From Nocardioides flavescens (GTDB lineage: Bacteria > Actinomycetota > Actinomycetes > Propionibacteriales > Nocardioidaceae), in the NCBI RefSeq assembly GCF_009823805.1, contig NZ_WUEK01000005.1, positions 329,075 through 393,074 of the forward strand: DNA of 64,000 nucleotides, written 5' to 3'. The translations under genes and the position numbers were made by a program. The first letter of the stretch is position 1. Each line of letters begins with the position of its first letter. Positions 26,464 through 34,572 of the stretch are shown in pieces. The notes under the pieces are model-generated. The model was given only the letters and a program-made list of their open reading frames with translations, searched no databases and was not told where the DNA came from.

Positions 26464-26498
26464 CGACGGCCCCCGCTGCTCAGCAGCGGGGGCCGTCG
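26464..26498. terminator. Bidirectional hairpin, copy 1
   Basis: CGACGGCCCCCGCTGCT pairs with AGCAGCGGGGGCCGTCG. Being near-palindromic it can stop both the oxidoreductase transcript from the left and the OLD-nuclease transcript from the right. Confidence 0.75.
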
Positions 26499-26538
26499 TC
26501 GTACGGCGGGGGAGCGTCAGCCCTTGGCGGCCTTGCGG
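26464..26538. repeat. 75-bp direct repeat, distal copy (site of the island)
   Basis: Identical over all 75 bases to 29233-29307. It contains the terminator hairpin and the last six sense codons plus stop of typA (minus strand), though the rest of typA is absent here. Positions 26464-26498 form a near-perfect stem that ends the upstream oxidoreductase transcript. Confidence 0.95.
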
Positions 26539-26582
26539 CACAGTTGGGAGCTTCGCGCCACCTGCCTCTAATTCTGAGTCCC

Positions 26583-28490
26583 TCATTTCTTCATCATGTC
26601 GCGAGTTCGCTCCAAGATATCTAGGAGCAGTTCGGGTGGTTCGCCAGCCGCGTACTTGCTCGCATCCAAGTACAGCAGTTCGTTCTTCCTGGGATCGCCG
26701 AGGCCTGACCCGGCAATCATGTCCGCTTGTTCACGCCATTCTGGCCAAGCTCCTTCGAGAAAAGTCTCGAGTGTGTCCTCCAGTACCGCGAACGTCTCGA
26801 AGACCTGAGATTTCGGCCAATCCTCCGCCGCGGCACCCAAGAGCGTCAGCAGTTTGCGATTCATCGCGCACTCCGCGGCGGCGGCGTTTTCGATGTCCTG
26901 GTCACTACGGCCCACTTTGATCATCCGGTGTGCTACACCGTGGTCACCGTCGAAGACGGTAAAGACCGGGATGCCGAGCTCGTGCAAGATGGCTCGAGGT
27001 AGCGGCAGGTTTCCCTTTGAGCTCACTTCGGCAACGACGATACCCGAGACAAAAACGGACTTCTGCCCACCGCGCTCCGAAACGCCCTCTATGACGGCTC
27101 GGTCAGTGGTCCCTTCCACCAGTATGACGCCTGAAGCGAACAACGCGTCGGGGAGACGATGCATAGCAACGCTTCCCATCTGACTTTCAATGACGCTTTC
27201 TTTGACAACGCCCTCGAGTGCAGTCTTTAGCTTCGACAGCGTAGTCGACCGCACCTCCACAGTCGGTCCCAAGTCGTCTCCAGTGCGTACCCTTCGGGTT
27301 AGTCGACGCACTTCGGAGAAATTGGCGGCACTAATAAAGTGCGGGCTGTGAGTGGCGTACATTATTTCGAAACGCTGATCGGGATCCTCAGCGAGGCTAC
27401 GCAGAACCCGCCCGAATGCCTTGGCTTGGACTGGGTGTTGATACAGTTCCGGCTCCTCGATAGCAAGGCAGATTGTGCCCGATGGGCCGCCGCTACCATG
27501 ACGCGCAAGCAGTTGCAACGCGGCAATAAGAAGCGTGCGCTGAAGCCCGTGGCCTTGTCGCGAGACTGAGGTGTGTAGTTCGGAATCGGCCACATCCACC
27601 TCGAACTGCACTTTCGGAGCGCCGATGCTGGGCTGTTGCAATCGCCTCACTACCACGCTTCGATCATCCACGTATTCTTGCACCGCATTCGTCAACTCAG
27701 TCGATAGTTTTTCGAACTGACCAGTGAAATGCTTTGCAAAGACCTCATCTTGCTGCTCATGCATTGCCTCTGCAATCGCCTGTAGTTCCTGATCGGCAGC
27801 GGTTCGGTCTACTGCGCGTTCTACGATTCGACCAATTACTGACGTTTTTCGATCGACCACCTCATCGCTTGCGCGCATGTCCGCGGCTACGAGCACATAG
27901 TCGAAGACGCCAGACATGGGGGCACTCCCGTCAAAGCCGAAGATATCCATTCGAACTTCAATCTCCGCGGGCGCAAGCTTCCCCGGGTTTGCTAGTTCGA
28001 AGGCCCGCATTGCGTTTTCTACCTCCACGGCTGAGTTCGCGGAAGGCAAATTCCAGGAGGGGTTCTCTTCCCTGAGCTTTTTGTACGCGTTTCGCTTCTC
28101 CATCGCCGGCCCGGCTCGGCGTATCAGAGCGAATTGCGGCAGGATCGAGGATTCGAAAAACATTCTTTCCTGGCCGTCGCTTCTCCTCTCGCGACGCAGC
28201 TTCAACTCGGTTTGGTTGTCCATCAGAGTTAGTCCGATGTGGTCCCGGTCGGTCTTCGTCATATTTGAAAACTCGACAGTCACCGAGATCGGTTCCGCAG
28301 TATTCCCCCGCGTGCAGTCGTCGGCGGAGATCTTCTCCACTGACGGTCCGTTGAAGAACCAGTTGAGCCCATGGAGGACGGTAGACTTGCCGACTCCGTT
28401 GGGGCCTATCAGGGTAGTCACCCGGTCGAATGAGACCTCGACGTCCGAGAGGCAACGAAAGTTCGTGAAGTGGGCCTTCCGAATTTGCAC
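26583..28490 (-). CDS. OLD-family AAA ATPase with TOPRIM nuclease domain
   Basis: 635 residues from a GTG at 28490 preceded by AAGGAGAA; an in-frame GTG at 28571 would read through an AT-rich promoter-like stretch and was not chosen. N-terminal SMC-like ATPase: Walker A GPNGVGKST (29-37), signature SRQGHGLQRTLLI (310-322), Walker B ICLAIEEPELYQHP (340-353) and ATHSPHF (379-385). C-terminal TOPRIM: VILVEGTTDRAVIEGV with Glu459 and VFDGDHG with Asp513/Asp515. This is the order of OLD (overcoming lysogenization defect) nucleases. No UvrD-like partner is adjacent, so it looks like a stand-alone class 1 enzyme rather than Gabija. Antiphage function is an inference. Confidence 0.85.
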   Translation of the reverse strand: MQIRKAHFTNFRCLSDVEVSFDRVTTLIGPNGVGKSTVLHGLNWFFNGPSVEKISADDCTRGNTAEPISVTVEFSNMTKTDRDHIGLTLMDNQTELKLRRERRSDGQERMFFESSILPQFALIRRAGPAMEKRNAYKKLREENPSWNLPSANSAVEVENAMRAFELANPGKLAPAEIEVRMDIFGFDGSAPMSGVFDYVLVAADMRASDEVVDRKTSVIGRIVERAVDRTAADQELQAIAEAMHEQQDEVFAKHFTGQFEKLSTELTNAVQEYVDDRSVVVRRLQQPSIGAPKVQFEVDVADSELHTSVSRQGHGLQRTLLIAALQLLARHGSGGPSGTICLAIEEPELYQHPVQAKAFGRVLRSLAEDPDQRFEIMYATHSPHFISAANFSEVRRLTRRVRTGDDLGPTVEVRSTTLSKLKTALEGVVKESVIESQMGSVAMHRLPDALFASGVILVEGTTDRAVIEGVSERGGQKSVFVSGIVVAEVSSKGNLPLPRAILHELGIPVFTVFDGDHGVAHRMIKVGRSDQDIENAAAAECAMNRKLLTLLGAAAEDWPKSQVFETFAVLEDTLETFLEGAWPEWREQADMIAGSGLGDPRKNELLYLDASKYAAGEPPELLLDILERTRDMMKK

Positions 28491-28809
28491 CAATGTTCTC
28501 CTTGCTTGCGAAAAGAATTGATTAATATCTACATCAAACTTCGGCGCTGCGTGTATTGAGAAATTCCGCACGACGGGTGGCTGCGCGTTCCGGCAAGGTA
28601 GCAGTCCCCTGCGCTCAAGTCGCGCTGCAGCCGACTCTGGAGTTGAGCCAACTTCGGACCTGTGCCACCTGCAAGATGGGCAAGGCAGGTGCGCTGGTCG
28701 GTTCGTGCGCCTGCAGCGCTCCCGCGGGCTCCGCTCCCCAGGCCCGGGGTGAATTTCTTCTAAGTTTGTGGCACCGTTGCTCCATCATGGAACAAGAACG
28801 GGGACGGCC
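28491..28809. promoter_or_regulatory. Divergent control region of the island
   Basis: About 320 bp between the nuclease and the WYL-like gene. Immediately upstream of the nuclease start lies an AT-rich block (GAATTGATTAATATC, about 28515-28529), unusual in this genome and promoter-like on the minus strand. The rest is GC-richer and ends near GTGAATTTCTTCTAAG upstream of the small gene. No further frame is convincing. Confidence 0.45.
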
Positions 28810-29100
28810 GTGAACCTTGAAGACGCGATCAGGTCGAGGCGCTTGGTGTCATTCACCTACGATCAACTCCCGCGGGTAGTAGAGCCCGCAACCCTCGGTT
28901 ACACCAGCACAGGAAAGTTGAGCCTACGCGGTTGTTTAATTGAGGGCGAAAGTCGCCGCAATACTTTACCTTGCTGGGAACTTTACACGGTCGATAAGAT
29001 CGAGTCGCTCGTGTCGACAAGCGATACCTTCGTTGACTTCTCGCTCGACGGATATACCCGCGGAGATTCGGCGTTCGTGCAGATCCTCGCTGAACACTAG
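28810..29100 (+). CDS. Single-domain WYL-like small protein
   Basis: 96 residues from a GTG at 28810 (GGGGACGG upstream). The sequence AIRSRRLVSFTYDQLPRVVEPATLGYTSTGKLSLRGCLIEGE followed by WELYTVDKIESL follows the WYL-domain pattern: a small beta-barrel that binds nucleic acid or nucleotide ligands and is common in defence-locus regulators. There is no helix-turn-helix part. It is divergent from the OLD nuclease and within the same island, so it may sense or regulate that enzyme. The family assignment is by eye and moderately sure. Confidence 0.65.
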   Translation: MNLEDAIRSRRLVSFTYDQLPRVVEPATLGYTSTGKLSLRGCLIEGESRRNTLPCWELYTVDKIESLVSTSDTFVDFSLDGYTRGDSAFVQILAEH

Positions 29101-29232
29101 CGTCATCTGGGCGCTGCTTGAGCACCTGCTGTGTGAGTACAACGCTGTGAGTGGGAAGAAACGGCAATCCTGCGAGTGCGCTTCCCGCGGCCGGCAGCCG
29201 CCCGAGCTCCTGGTCAGTTCAGCACAAGAACC

Positions 29233-29267
29233 CGACGGCCCCCGCTGCTCAGCAGCGGGGGCCGTCG
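29233..29267. terminator. typA terminator hairpin, copy 2
   Basis: Same stem as copy 1, starting 18 bp after the typA stop. It also faces the end of the WYL-like gene. Confidence 0.75.
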
Positions 29268-29307
29268 TCGTACGGCGGGGGAGCGTCAGCCCTTGGCGGC
29301 CTTGCGG
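29233..29307. repeat. 75-bp direct repeat, typA-proximal copy
   Basis: Identical to 26464-26538. Bases 29286-29307 are the true 3' end of typA and 29233-29267 its terminator hairpin. The only difference in context is that here the sequence continues into intact typA. Confidence 0.95.
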
Positions 29308-31178
29308 GCGCGCGAGGCGGTCTTGGCCCGCTCGTTGGCGTCGAGCACGACCTTACGGATGCGCACGGCGGTCGGGGTGACCTCGACGCACTCGTCCTCG
29401 CGGCAGAACTCCAGGCACTGCTCCAGCGAGAGCTTGCGCGGCGGCACGAGCTTCTCGAAGTTGTCGGAGGTGGCGGACCGGATGTTGGTCTGCTGCTTCT
29501 CCTTGGTGATGTTGACGTCCATGTCGTCGGCGCGGGAGTTCTCGCCGACGATCATGCCCTCGTAGACCTCGGTGGTCGGCTCGACGAACATCACGCCGCG
29601 CTCCTGCAGCGAGGTCATGGCGTACGCCGTCGCGGCGCCCTTGCGGTCGGCGACGAGCGAGCCGGAGTTGCGCGAGCGGATCTCGCCGGCCCACGGCTCG
29701 TAGCCCTCGGAGATGTGGTGGGCGATGCCGGTGCCGCGGGTGTCGGTGAGGAACTCGGTGCGGAAGCCGATGAGGCCGCGCGCCGGCACCACGAACTCCA
29801 TGCGCACCCAGCCGGTGCCGTGGTTGGTCATCTGCTCCATGCGGCCCTTGCGGGTGGCGAGGAGCTCGGTGATGGTGCCGAGGTACTCCTCGGGCGCGTC
29901 GATCGTCAGGCGCTCGATCGGCTCGTGGACCTTGCCGTCGACGAGCTTGGTGACCACCTGGGGCTTGCCGACGGTGAGCTCGTAGCCCTCGCGGCGCATC
30001 TGCTCGACGAGGATCGCCAGCGCGAGCTCACCGCGCCCCTGGACCTCCCAGGCGTCGGGCCGGTCGGTCGGCAGGATGTTGAGCGAGACGTTGCCGATGA
30101 GCTCCTGGTCGAGGCGGTCCTTGACCAGGCGAGCGGTGACCTTGTGGCCCTTGACCTGGCCCACCAGCGGGCTGGTGTTGGTGCCGATGGTCATCGAGAT
30201 GGCCGGCTCGTCGACGTGGATGAGCGGCAGCGCGACGGGGTTCTCCGGGTCGGCGAGGGTCTCGCCGATGGTGATCTCGGGGATGCCCGCGACGGCGACG
30301 ATGTCGCCGGGGCCGGCCTGCTCGCCCGGCTTGCGCTCGAGGCCCTCGGTGATGAGCAGCTCGGTGATGCGGACGTTCTTGGTCTCGCCGTCGCGGCGCA
30401 TCCACGCCACGGTCTGGCCCTTCTTCAGGGTGCCCTCGTGGATGCGCAGCAGCGCGAGCCGGCCGAGGAACGGCGAGGCGTCGAGGTTGGTGACGTGGGC
30501 CTGCAGCGGCGCGCCCTCGGTGTAGGTCGGCGCCGGGATGGTCTCGAGGATCGTCTTGAACAGCGGCTCGAGGTCGGTGCCGTCGGGCAGGGTCGCGTTG
30601 GCCGGCTTGGTGAGGCTGGCGATGCCGGCCTTGCCGGAGGCGTAGACGACGGGGAAGTCGAGGGCGTCCTGGCCGTGGGAGTCGTCGAGCAGGTCCATGA
30701 ACAGCTCGTAGGTCTCGTCGACGACCTCGTCGATGCGGGCGTCGCCGCGGTCGACCTTGTTGACGACCAGCACGACCGGCATGTCGGCGTTCAGCGCCTT
30801 GCGGAGCACGAAGCGGGTCTGGGGGAGCGGGCCCTCGGAGGCGTCGACCAGCAGCACGATGCCGTCGACCATCGACAGGCCGCGCTCGACCTCGCCACCG
30901 AAGTCGGCGTGGCCGGGGGTGTCGATGATGTTGATCGTCATGCCCTCGGGGGCCGACGGACCGGTGTAGTGGATCGCGGTGTTCTTCGCGAGGATCGTGA
31001 TGCCCTTCTCGCGCTCGAGGTCACCGCTGTCCATCACCCGCTCGCCGACGCTCTCGGCCTGGTGCTCGGAGAAGGCACCCGCCTGACGCAGCATGGCGTC
31101 CACCAGGGTGGTCTTGCCGTGGTCGACGTGCGCGACGATGGCGACGTTGCGGAGGTGGGCCTTGCGGGTCTCGGACAC
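29286..31178 (-). CDS. typA: Translational GTPase TypA/BipA
   Basis: A 630-residue ribosome-binding GTPase active in stress adaptation and 50S assembly. G1 is AHVDHGKTT, followed by switch II DTPGHADFGGEVERG and NKVDRGDAR. Domain II and the elongation-factor-G-like domains follow, for example GRGELALAILVEQMRREGYELTVGKPQVV, then the BipA-specific C-terminal region with TNIRSATSDNFEKLVPPRKLSLEQCLEF. It ends in a basic tail. Full length, with no sign of damage from the neighbouring island; the last six codons are within the direct repeat. Confidence 0.96.
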   Translation of the reverse strand: MSETRKAHLRNVAIVAHVDHGKTTLVDAMLRQAGAFSEHQAESVGERVMDSGDLEREKGITILAKNTAIHYTGPSAPEGMTINIIDTPGHADFGGEVERGLSMVDGIVLLVDASEGPLPQTRFVLRKALNADMPVVLVVNKVDRGDARIDEVVDETYELFMDLLDDSHGQDALDFPVVYASGKAGIASLTKPANATLPDGTDLEPLFKTILETIPAPTYTEGAPLQAHVTNLDASPFLGRLALLRIHEGTLKKGQTVAWMRRDGETKNVRITELLITEGLERKPGEQAGPGDIVAVAGIPEITIGETLADPENPVALPLIHVDEPAISMTIGTNTSPLVGQVKGHKVTARLVKDRLDQELIGNVSLNILPTDRPDAWEVQGRGELALAILVEQMRREGYELTVGKPQVVTKLVDGKVHEPIERLTIDAPEEYLGTITELLATRKGRMEQMTNHGTGWVRMEFVVPARGLIGFRTEFLTDTRGTGIAHHISEGYEPWAGEIRSRNSGSLVADRKGAATAYAMTSLQERGVMFVEPTTEVYEGMIVGENSRADDMDVNITKEKQQTNIRSATSDNFEKLVPPRKLSLEQCLEFCREDECVEVTPTAVRIRKVVLDANERAKTASRARKAAKG

Positions 31179-31260
31179 GAGGGGCCACTCTACTTTCGCG
31201 AGCGGGCCCGACCCGCATCGGCGAGGGCCGTCCCGACGTGGTTCTGGTTACCGTCCCGCC

Positions 31261-31734
31261 GTGCCGAACATCGCGACCAACACCCGCGTCGAGCGCGACG
31301 AGCTCCTCGACTTCGTCCGCACCCGTCACCACCTGGTGCTCGTGACGACCCGCTCCGACGGGCGCCCGCAGGTCTCGCCGGTCACCGGCGGCGTCGACGC
31401 CGAGGGCCGCATCGTGATCTCGACCTACCCCGACCGCGCCAAGGCCACCAACCTGCGCCGCGACCCTCGCGCCACGGTGCTCGTGCTCTCCGACGAGTGG
31501 GACGACGCCTGGGTGCAGGTCGACGGCGCCGCCGAGGTGCTCGACATGCCGAGCCAGGAGGCCGAGGACGGCCTGGTGGAGTACTTCCGCTGCATCGCCG
31601 GCGAGCACTCCGACTGGGACGAGTACCGCGCCGCCATGCGCTCGCAGGGCAAGTCGCTGATCCGGATCACCCCCGAGCGGTGGGGTCCGGTCGCCACCGG
31701 CGGCTTCCCGCCGGACCGCGTGCCCTCGTCCTGA
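31261..31734 (+). CDS. PPOX-class F420-dependent oxidoreductase
   Basis: 157 residues of a split-barrel flavin/deazaflavin reductase. Features are the N-terminal TRVERDELLDFVRTRHHLVLVTTRSDGRPQVSPVTGGVDAEGRIVIST and the cofactor-phosphate-binding AKATNLRRDPRATVLVLSD, typical of actinobacterial TIGR03618-type F420 oxidoreductases. It is divergent from typA. Substrate unknown. The GTG at 31261 is the first start after the divergent promoter. Confidence 0.85.
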   Translation: MPNIATNTRVERDELLDFVRTRHHLVLVTTRSDGRPQVSPVTGGVDAEGRIVISTYPDRAKATNLRRDPRATVLVLSDEWDDAWVQVDGAAEVLDMPSQEAEDGLVEYFRCIAGEHSDWDEYRAAMRSQGKSLIRITPERWGPVATGGFPPDRVPSS

Positions 31735-31836
31735 CGTGGTCGGGCATGGCCCGTCCGGGTCATGCCGGCGTACGACGGACAGCCTGACCCGTTGCGAACC
31801 GCGCCGCCCGCCGCCAGCGGCGGCCAGCATGGACCC

Positions 31837-32349
31837 GTGCGCACTCCCCGCCTCACGGCCGTCGTCCTCTCCGCCCTCGCCGCGCTCGTCCTCGGCGGTG
31901 GCACCGCCTCGGCCGCGCCCGCACCGCCCGCGCCCGACGACTCGTGGGTCGCGGTCGCCCAACCCGTCCAGGCGCAGTCGGACGACGACGATGACGACGA
32001 CTACGGCGACGAGTGCGAGGCCGACGACGACGACTGCGTCGACGTGGGCGACGACGAGCTGTGGACCTTCGACGCCTACCGCCCGACCATCAGCGGCAAG
32101 GTGCAGGTCGGCCAGGTCGTCACCGTGGTGCCCGACGAGGAGGCCTACTCCTACGAGACGACCGAGGAGGTCGTCACGCTGACCTACCGCTGGCTGGTCG
32201 ACGGCAAGGCGGTCGGCAAGGGCAGCGGAACGGCGTTCAAGTTGAAGAAGAAGCACCGTGGGCGGATGCTCAGCGTCGAGGTCACCGCCAGCGCGCCCAC
32301 CTACGAGACCGAGACGGTCATCTCGAAGCCGCGCAAGATCCTCGGCTGA
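31837..32349 (+). CDS. Secreted Asp-rich protein with Ig-like C-terminal domain
   Basis: 170 residues. A signal peptide (MRTPRLTAVVLSALAALVLGG, predicted cut after ASA near residue 27) is followed by a strongly acidic stretch with a seven-Asp run and DDDDCVDVGDDE, possibly a cation-binding region with two Cys (EC...DDC). A C-terminal domain follows (YRWLVDGKAVGKGSGTAFKLKKKHRGRMLSVEVTASA), of the kind repeated in large secreted actinobacterial proteins. Function unknown. GTG at 31837 is chosen because it places the signal peptide at the N-terminus. Confidence 0.7.
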   Translation: MRTPRLTAVVLSALAALVLGGGTASAAPAPPAPDDSWVAVAQPVQAQSDDDDDDDYGDECEADDDDCVDVGDDELWTFDAYRPTISGKVQVGQVVTVVPDEEAYSYETTEEVVTLTYRWLVDGKAVGKGSGTAFKLKKKHRGRMLSVEVTASAPTYETETVISKPRKILG

Positions 32350-32407
32350 CCCTCGCGCGCTGCGCCTCGTCGTTGCGGATGTCGGTGGTGCGCGCTTCGC
32401 TGGAGGC

Positions 32408-33754
32408 ATGAGCCGCCTCTGCTTCCTGCCGCCGTACCTCCTGCGCGAGCTCGCCTCGACGCGACCGGACGGCGAGGAGTGGGTGACCCGGCTGCTCGCG
32501 CGCGACGACGGGTTCCGCCTGCAGCGCTCGCTGGTGCCGACGGCGGCGCCGTCAGCGTCTGCGGCGTGGGTCGTGCACACCGCTGACAACGCCTCGTCGC
32601 TGCCCGGCCGGGTCGTGCGCCGCGCGGGCGAGGGCCCGAGTGGTGACGTGGCCGTCGACGAGGCCGCCGACGGCGTCGCCGCCTCCCTGGCGCTCTTCGC
32701 CGAGGTCTACGGCCGCGACTCCTACGACGACCGCGGGGCCAGCGTGCTCGCGACCGTCCACTACGAGCGCGACTACGTCAACGCCTTCTGGGACGGGCGG
32801 CAGCTGGTCTTCGGCGACGGCGACGGCGAGGTGTTCGACCGGTTCACCAAGCCCGTCGACGTGCTCGGTCACGAGCTGACCCACGCCGTCACCGAGCGCA
32901 CCGCGGGGCTGGTCTACGAGGGCCAGTCGGGCGCGCTCAACGAGTCGGTCTCCGACGTCTTCGCCTCCTGCCTCAAGCAGCGGCTGCTCGGCCAGAGCGC
33001 CGACGAGGGCGACTGGCTCATCGGTGAGGGGCTCTCCCTGCCGGGCGTGCAGGCCCGCGGGCTGCGCGACATGGCCGCCCCCGGCACGGCGTACGACGAC
33101 CCGCGGCTCGGGCGCGACCCGCAGCCGGCCGACATGAGCGGCTACGTCGACACGACCGACGACAACGGCGGGGTGCACCTCAACTCCGGCATCCCCAACC
33201 GGGCCTTCCAGCTCGCCGCCGTCGCGATCGGGGGCTCGGCGGCCGAGGGGGCCGGCCGGGTCTGGTACGCCGCGCTCACCGGCGCCCTGCCCGCCCGGGC
33301 CGACTTCGCGACGTTCGCCGCCGCCACCCTCGCAGTCGCCGGCGAGCACGCCGACGCGGTCGCGGGGGCGTGGGAGACCGTCGGCGTGACCCCGCGGGCG
33401 ACGACAGCCGGGCCCGGCCAGCCGCCCCCGGTCGCCGGGTCGTCAGGACCGTCGGGGTCGTCCGAGCGCGCCGTCAGCGTGCGCCGATCCGGCGGCTTCG
33501 CCGGCCAGGTCGTCGAGGGCCGGGTCGACCTGGCCGAGGAGCCCGACGAGCAGCGCCGCACCGAGCTCGAGGCCCTGGTCGGGCGCATCGACCTGCGTGA
33601 GGTCGCCGGCGGGACGCCACAGCCGGACCGCTACGTCTTCGACCTCGACCTGTGCGGCGACCGCGCCCAGGTGCCCGAGCAGCACCTCACCGCCGACCTC
33701 CGCCGGGTCTGCGAGCTCGTCCTCGACCCGGGCGCGCCGTCGTCCTGGCGGTAG
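32408..33754 (+). CDS. Protealysin-like M4 metalloprotease fused to an emfourin-like inhibitor domain
   Basis: 448 residues, no signal peptide. The N-terminus FLPPYLLRELAS is the short precursor motif of protealysin-like proteases. The catalytic domain has HELTH (155-159) and the third zinc ligand Glu179 in NESVSD, plus the M4-typical NGGVHLNSGIPNRAF. After a Pro/Gly/Ser linker, residues ~365-445 (VSVRRSGGFAGQVVEGRVDL...DLDLCGDRAQVPEQHLTADLRRVCELVL) resemble emfourin, the protealysin inhibitor normally encoded by a separate neighbouring gene. The TAG stop lies inside a family 2 repeat. Substrates unknown; self-inhibition is an inference. Confidence 0.87.
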   Translation: MSRLCFLPPYLLRELASTRPDGEEWVTRLLARDDGFRLQRSLVPTAAPSASAAWVVHTADNASSLPGRVVRRAGEGPSGDVAVDEAADGVAASLALFAEVYGRDSYDDRGASVLATVHYERDYVNAFWDGRQLVFGDGDGEVFDRFTKPVDVLGHELTHAVTERTAGLVYEGQSGALNESVSDVFASCLKQRLLGQSADEGDWLIGEGLSLPGVQARGLRDMAAPGTAYDDPRLGRDPQPADMSGYVDTTDDNGGVHLNSGIPNRAFQLAAVAIGGSAAEGAGRVWYAALTGALPARADFATFAAATLAVAGEHADAVAGAWETVGVTPRATTAGPGQPPPVAGSSGPSGSSERAVSVRRSGGFAGQVVEGRVDLAEEPDEQRRTELEALVGRIDLREVAGGTPQPDRYVFDLDLCGDRAQVPEQHLTADLRRVCELVLDPGAPSSWR

Positions 33755-33863
33755 TCACCGACGTTCGGTCGGTAGTCACCGACGTTCCGGGTGGGTGAGA
33801 GGTGTCTCAGGCCCCCGGAACGTCGGTGACTACCGCCGGCCCCCGGAACGTCTGTGGCTACCG
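33749..33863. repeat. Repeat family 2, copy c
   Basis: Two CGGTAGTCACCGACGTTC arms, nested stem TGAGAGGTGTCTCA and a closing arm ending at 33835, plus an extra degenerate half-arm to about 33863. The M4 protease stop codon TAG (33752-33754) is the TAG of the first arm. The genes on either side are convergent. Confidence 0.85.
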
Positions 33864-33877
33864 CACAGACGAGGACG

Positions 33878-34567
33878 TCAGGACAGCGCGCGGTCGAGAG
33901 CGGCGTTGACGTGCAGGGTGGTGCAGGGGAAGACGGGGAGGTCGACATCGGCCTGCTTGATGAGCAGCTCGAGCTCGGTGCAGCCGAGGAGGACGCCCTC
34001 GGCGCCGGCGTCCCAGAGCTGGTCGATCAGCTTGACGACGCGACGGCGGGTGCGGTCGAGCACGTGGCCGTGGACGAGCTCCTCGTAGATCGCGGAGTTG
34101 AGCCACTCGTGCTCGGAGGCGTCGGGCACGATCACCTCGAGCCCGTGGCCCGCCATCCGGTCGGTGAAGAACCCGTCGGACATGGCGACCTGGGTGCCGA
34201 TGAAGCCGACCTTGGAGACCCCGGCCGCGCGGCACGCGTCGGCGACCACGTCGGCGAGGTGCAGCACGGGGACGTCGACGGCGGCCTCGACCTGGTCGAA
34301 GACCTTGTGGAACGTCGTGGTGCACAGCAGCAGGAAGTCGGCGCCCGCGCGCTCGACGCTCTGGCTGGCGGAGGCGAGGAGCTGACCGATCTGGTCCCAC
34401 TTCTCGGCGTCCTCGAGATCGGTGACCTCGGCGAAGTCCACCGTCGTGAGGACCAGCTTGGGCGAGGCGAGTCCGCCCACCCGGTCCTGCACCCCGAGGT
34501 TGAGGTCGCGGTAGTAGACCGCGCTGCTCTCCCAGCTCATCCCGCCGACGAGGCCGATCGTCTTCAC
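33878..34567 (-). CDS. Aspartate/glutamate racemase family protein
   Basis: 229 residues from a GTG at 34567. It starts KTIGLVGGMSWESSAVYYRDLN, the canonical opening of the YgeA/aspartate-racemase branch. The two catalytic cysteines are Cys82 (FLLLCTTTFHKV) and Cys196 (VLLGCTELELL). It interconverts L- and D-amino acids without PLP; substrate specificity cannot be told. It follows an SDR gene on the same strand by about 5 bp, so they are probably co-transcribed. Confidence 0.87.
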   Translation of the reverse strand: MKTIGLVGGMSWESSAVYYRDLNLGVQDRVGGLASPKLVLTTVDFAEVTDLEDAEKWDQIGQLLASASQSVERAGADFLLLCTTTFHKVFDQVEAAVDVPVLHLADVVADACRAAGVSKVGFIGTQVAMSDGFFTDRMAGHGLEVIVPDASEHEWLNSAIYEELVHGHVLDRTRRRVVKLIDQLWDAGAEGVLLGCTELELLIKQADVDLPVFPCTTLHVNAALDRALS

Positions 34568-34572
34568 GTGCG

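Larger units (their letters stand above)
26464..29307. mobile_element. Small island at the typA 3' end (OLD nuclease + WYL-like gene)
   Basis: A 2769-bp unit (repeat-to-repeat offset) bounded by perfect 75-bp direct repeats that duplicate the typA 3' end and terminator. The interior is visibly AT-richer than its surroundings, with different codon use (for example TTT, AAT and ATA codons common in the nuclease gene). It carries two divergently transcribed genes. No integrase, transposase or resolvase frame is present. The layout is that of an element inserted at the 3' end of a housekeeping gene so that the gene stays intact. Confidence 0.75.

Noticed and set aside
26583..28490. Gabija-type (GajA) assignment for the OLD nuclease
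   Set aside because: GajA is accompanied by a UvrD-like helicase GajB; none is adjacent, so a stand-alone OLD call is safer.
26539..29232. Searched the typA island for an integrase, transposase or resolvase
   Set aside because: Only the OLD-type and WYL-like frames are long or credible. No DDE, tyrosine or serine recombinase motif was seen, so mobility is inferred from the direct repeats alone.
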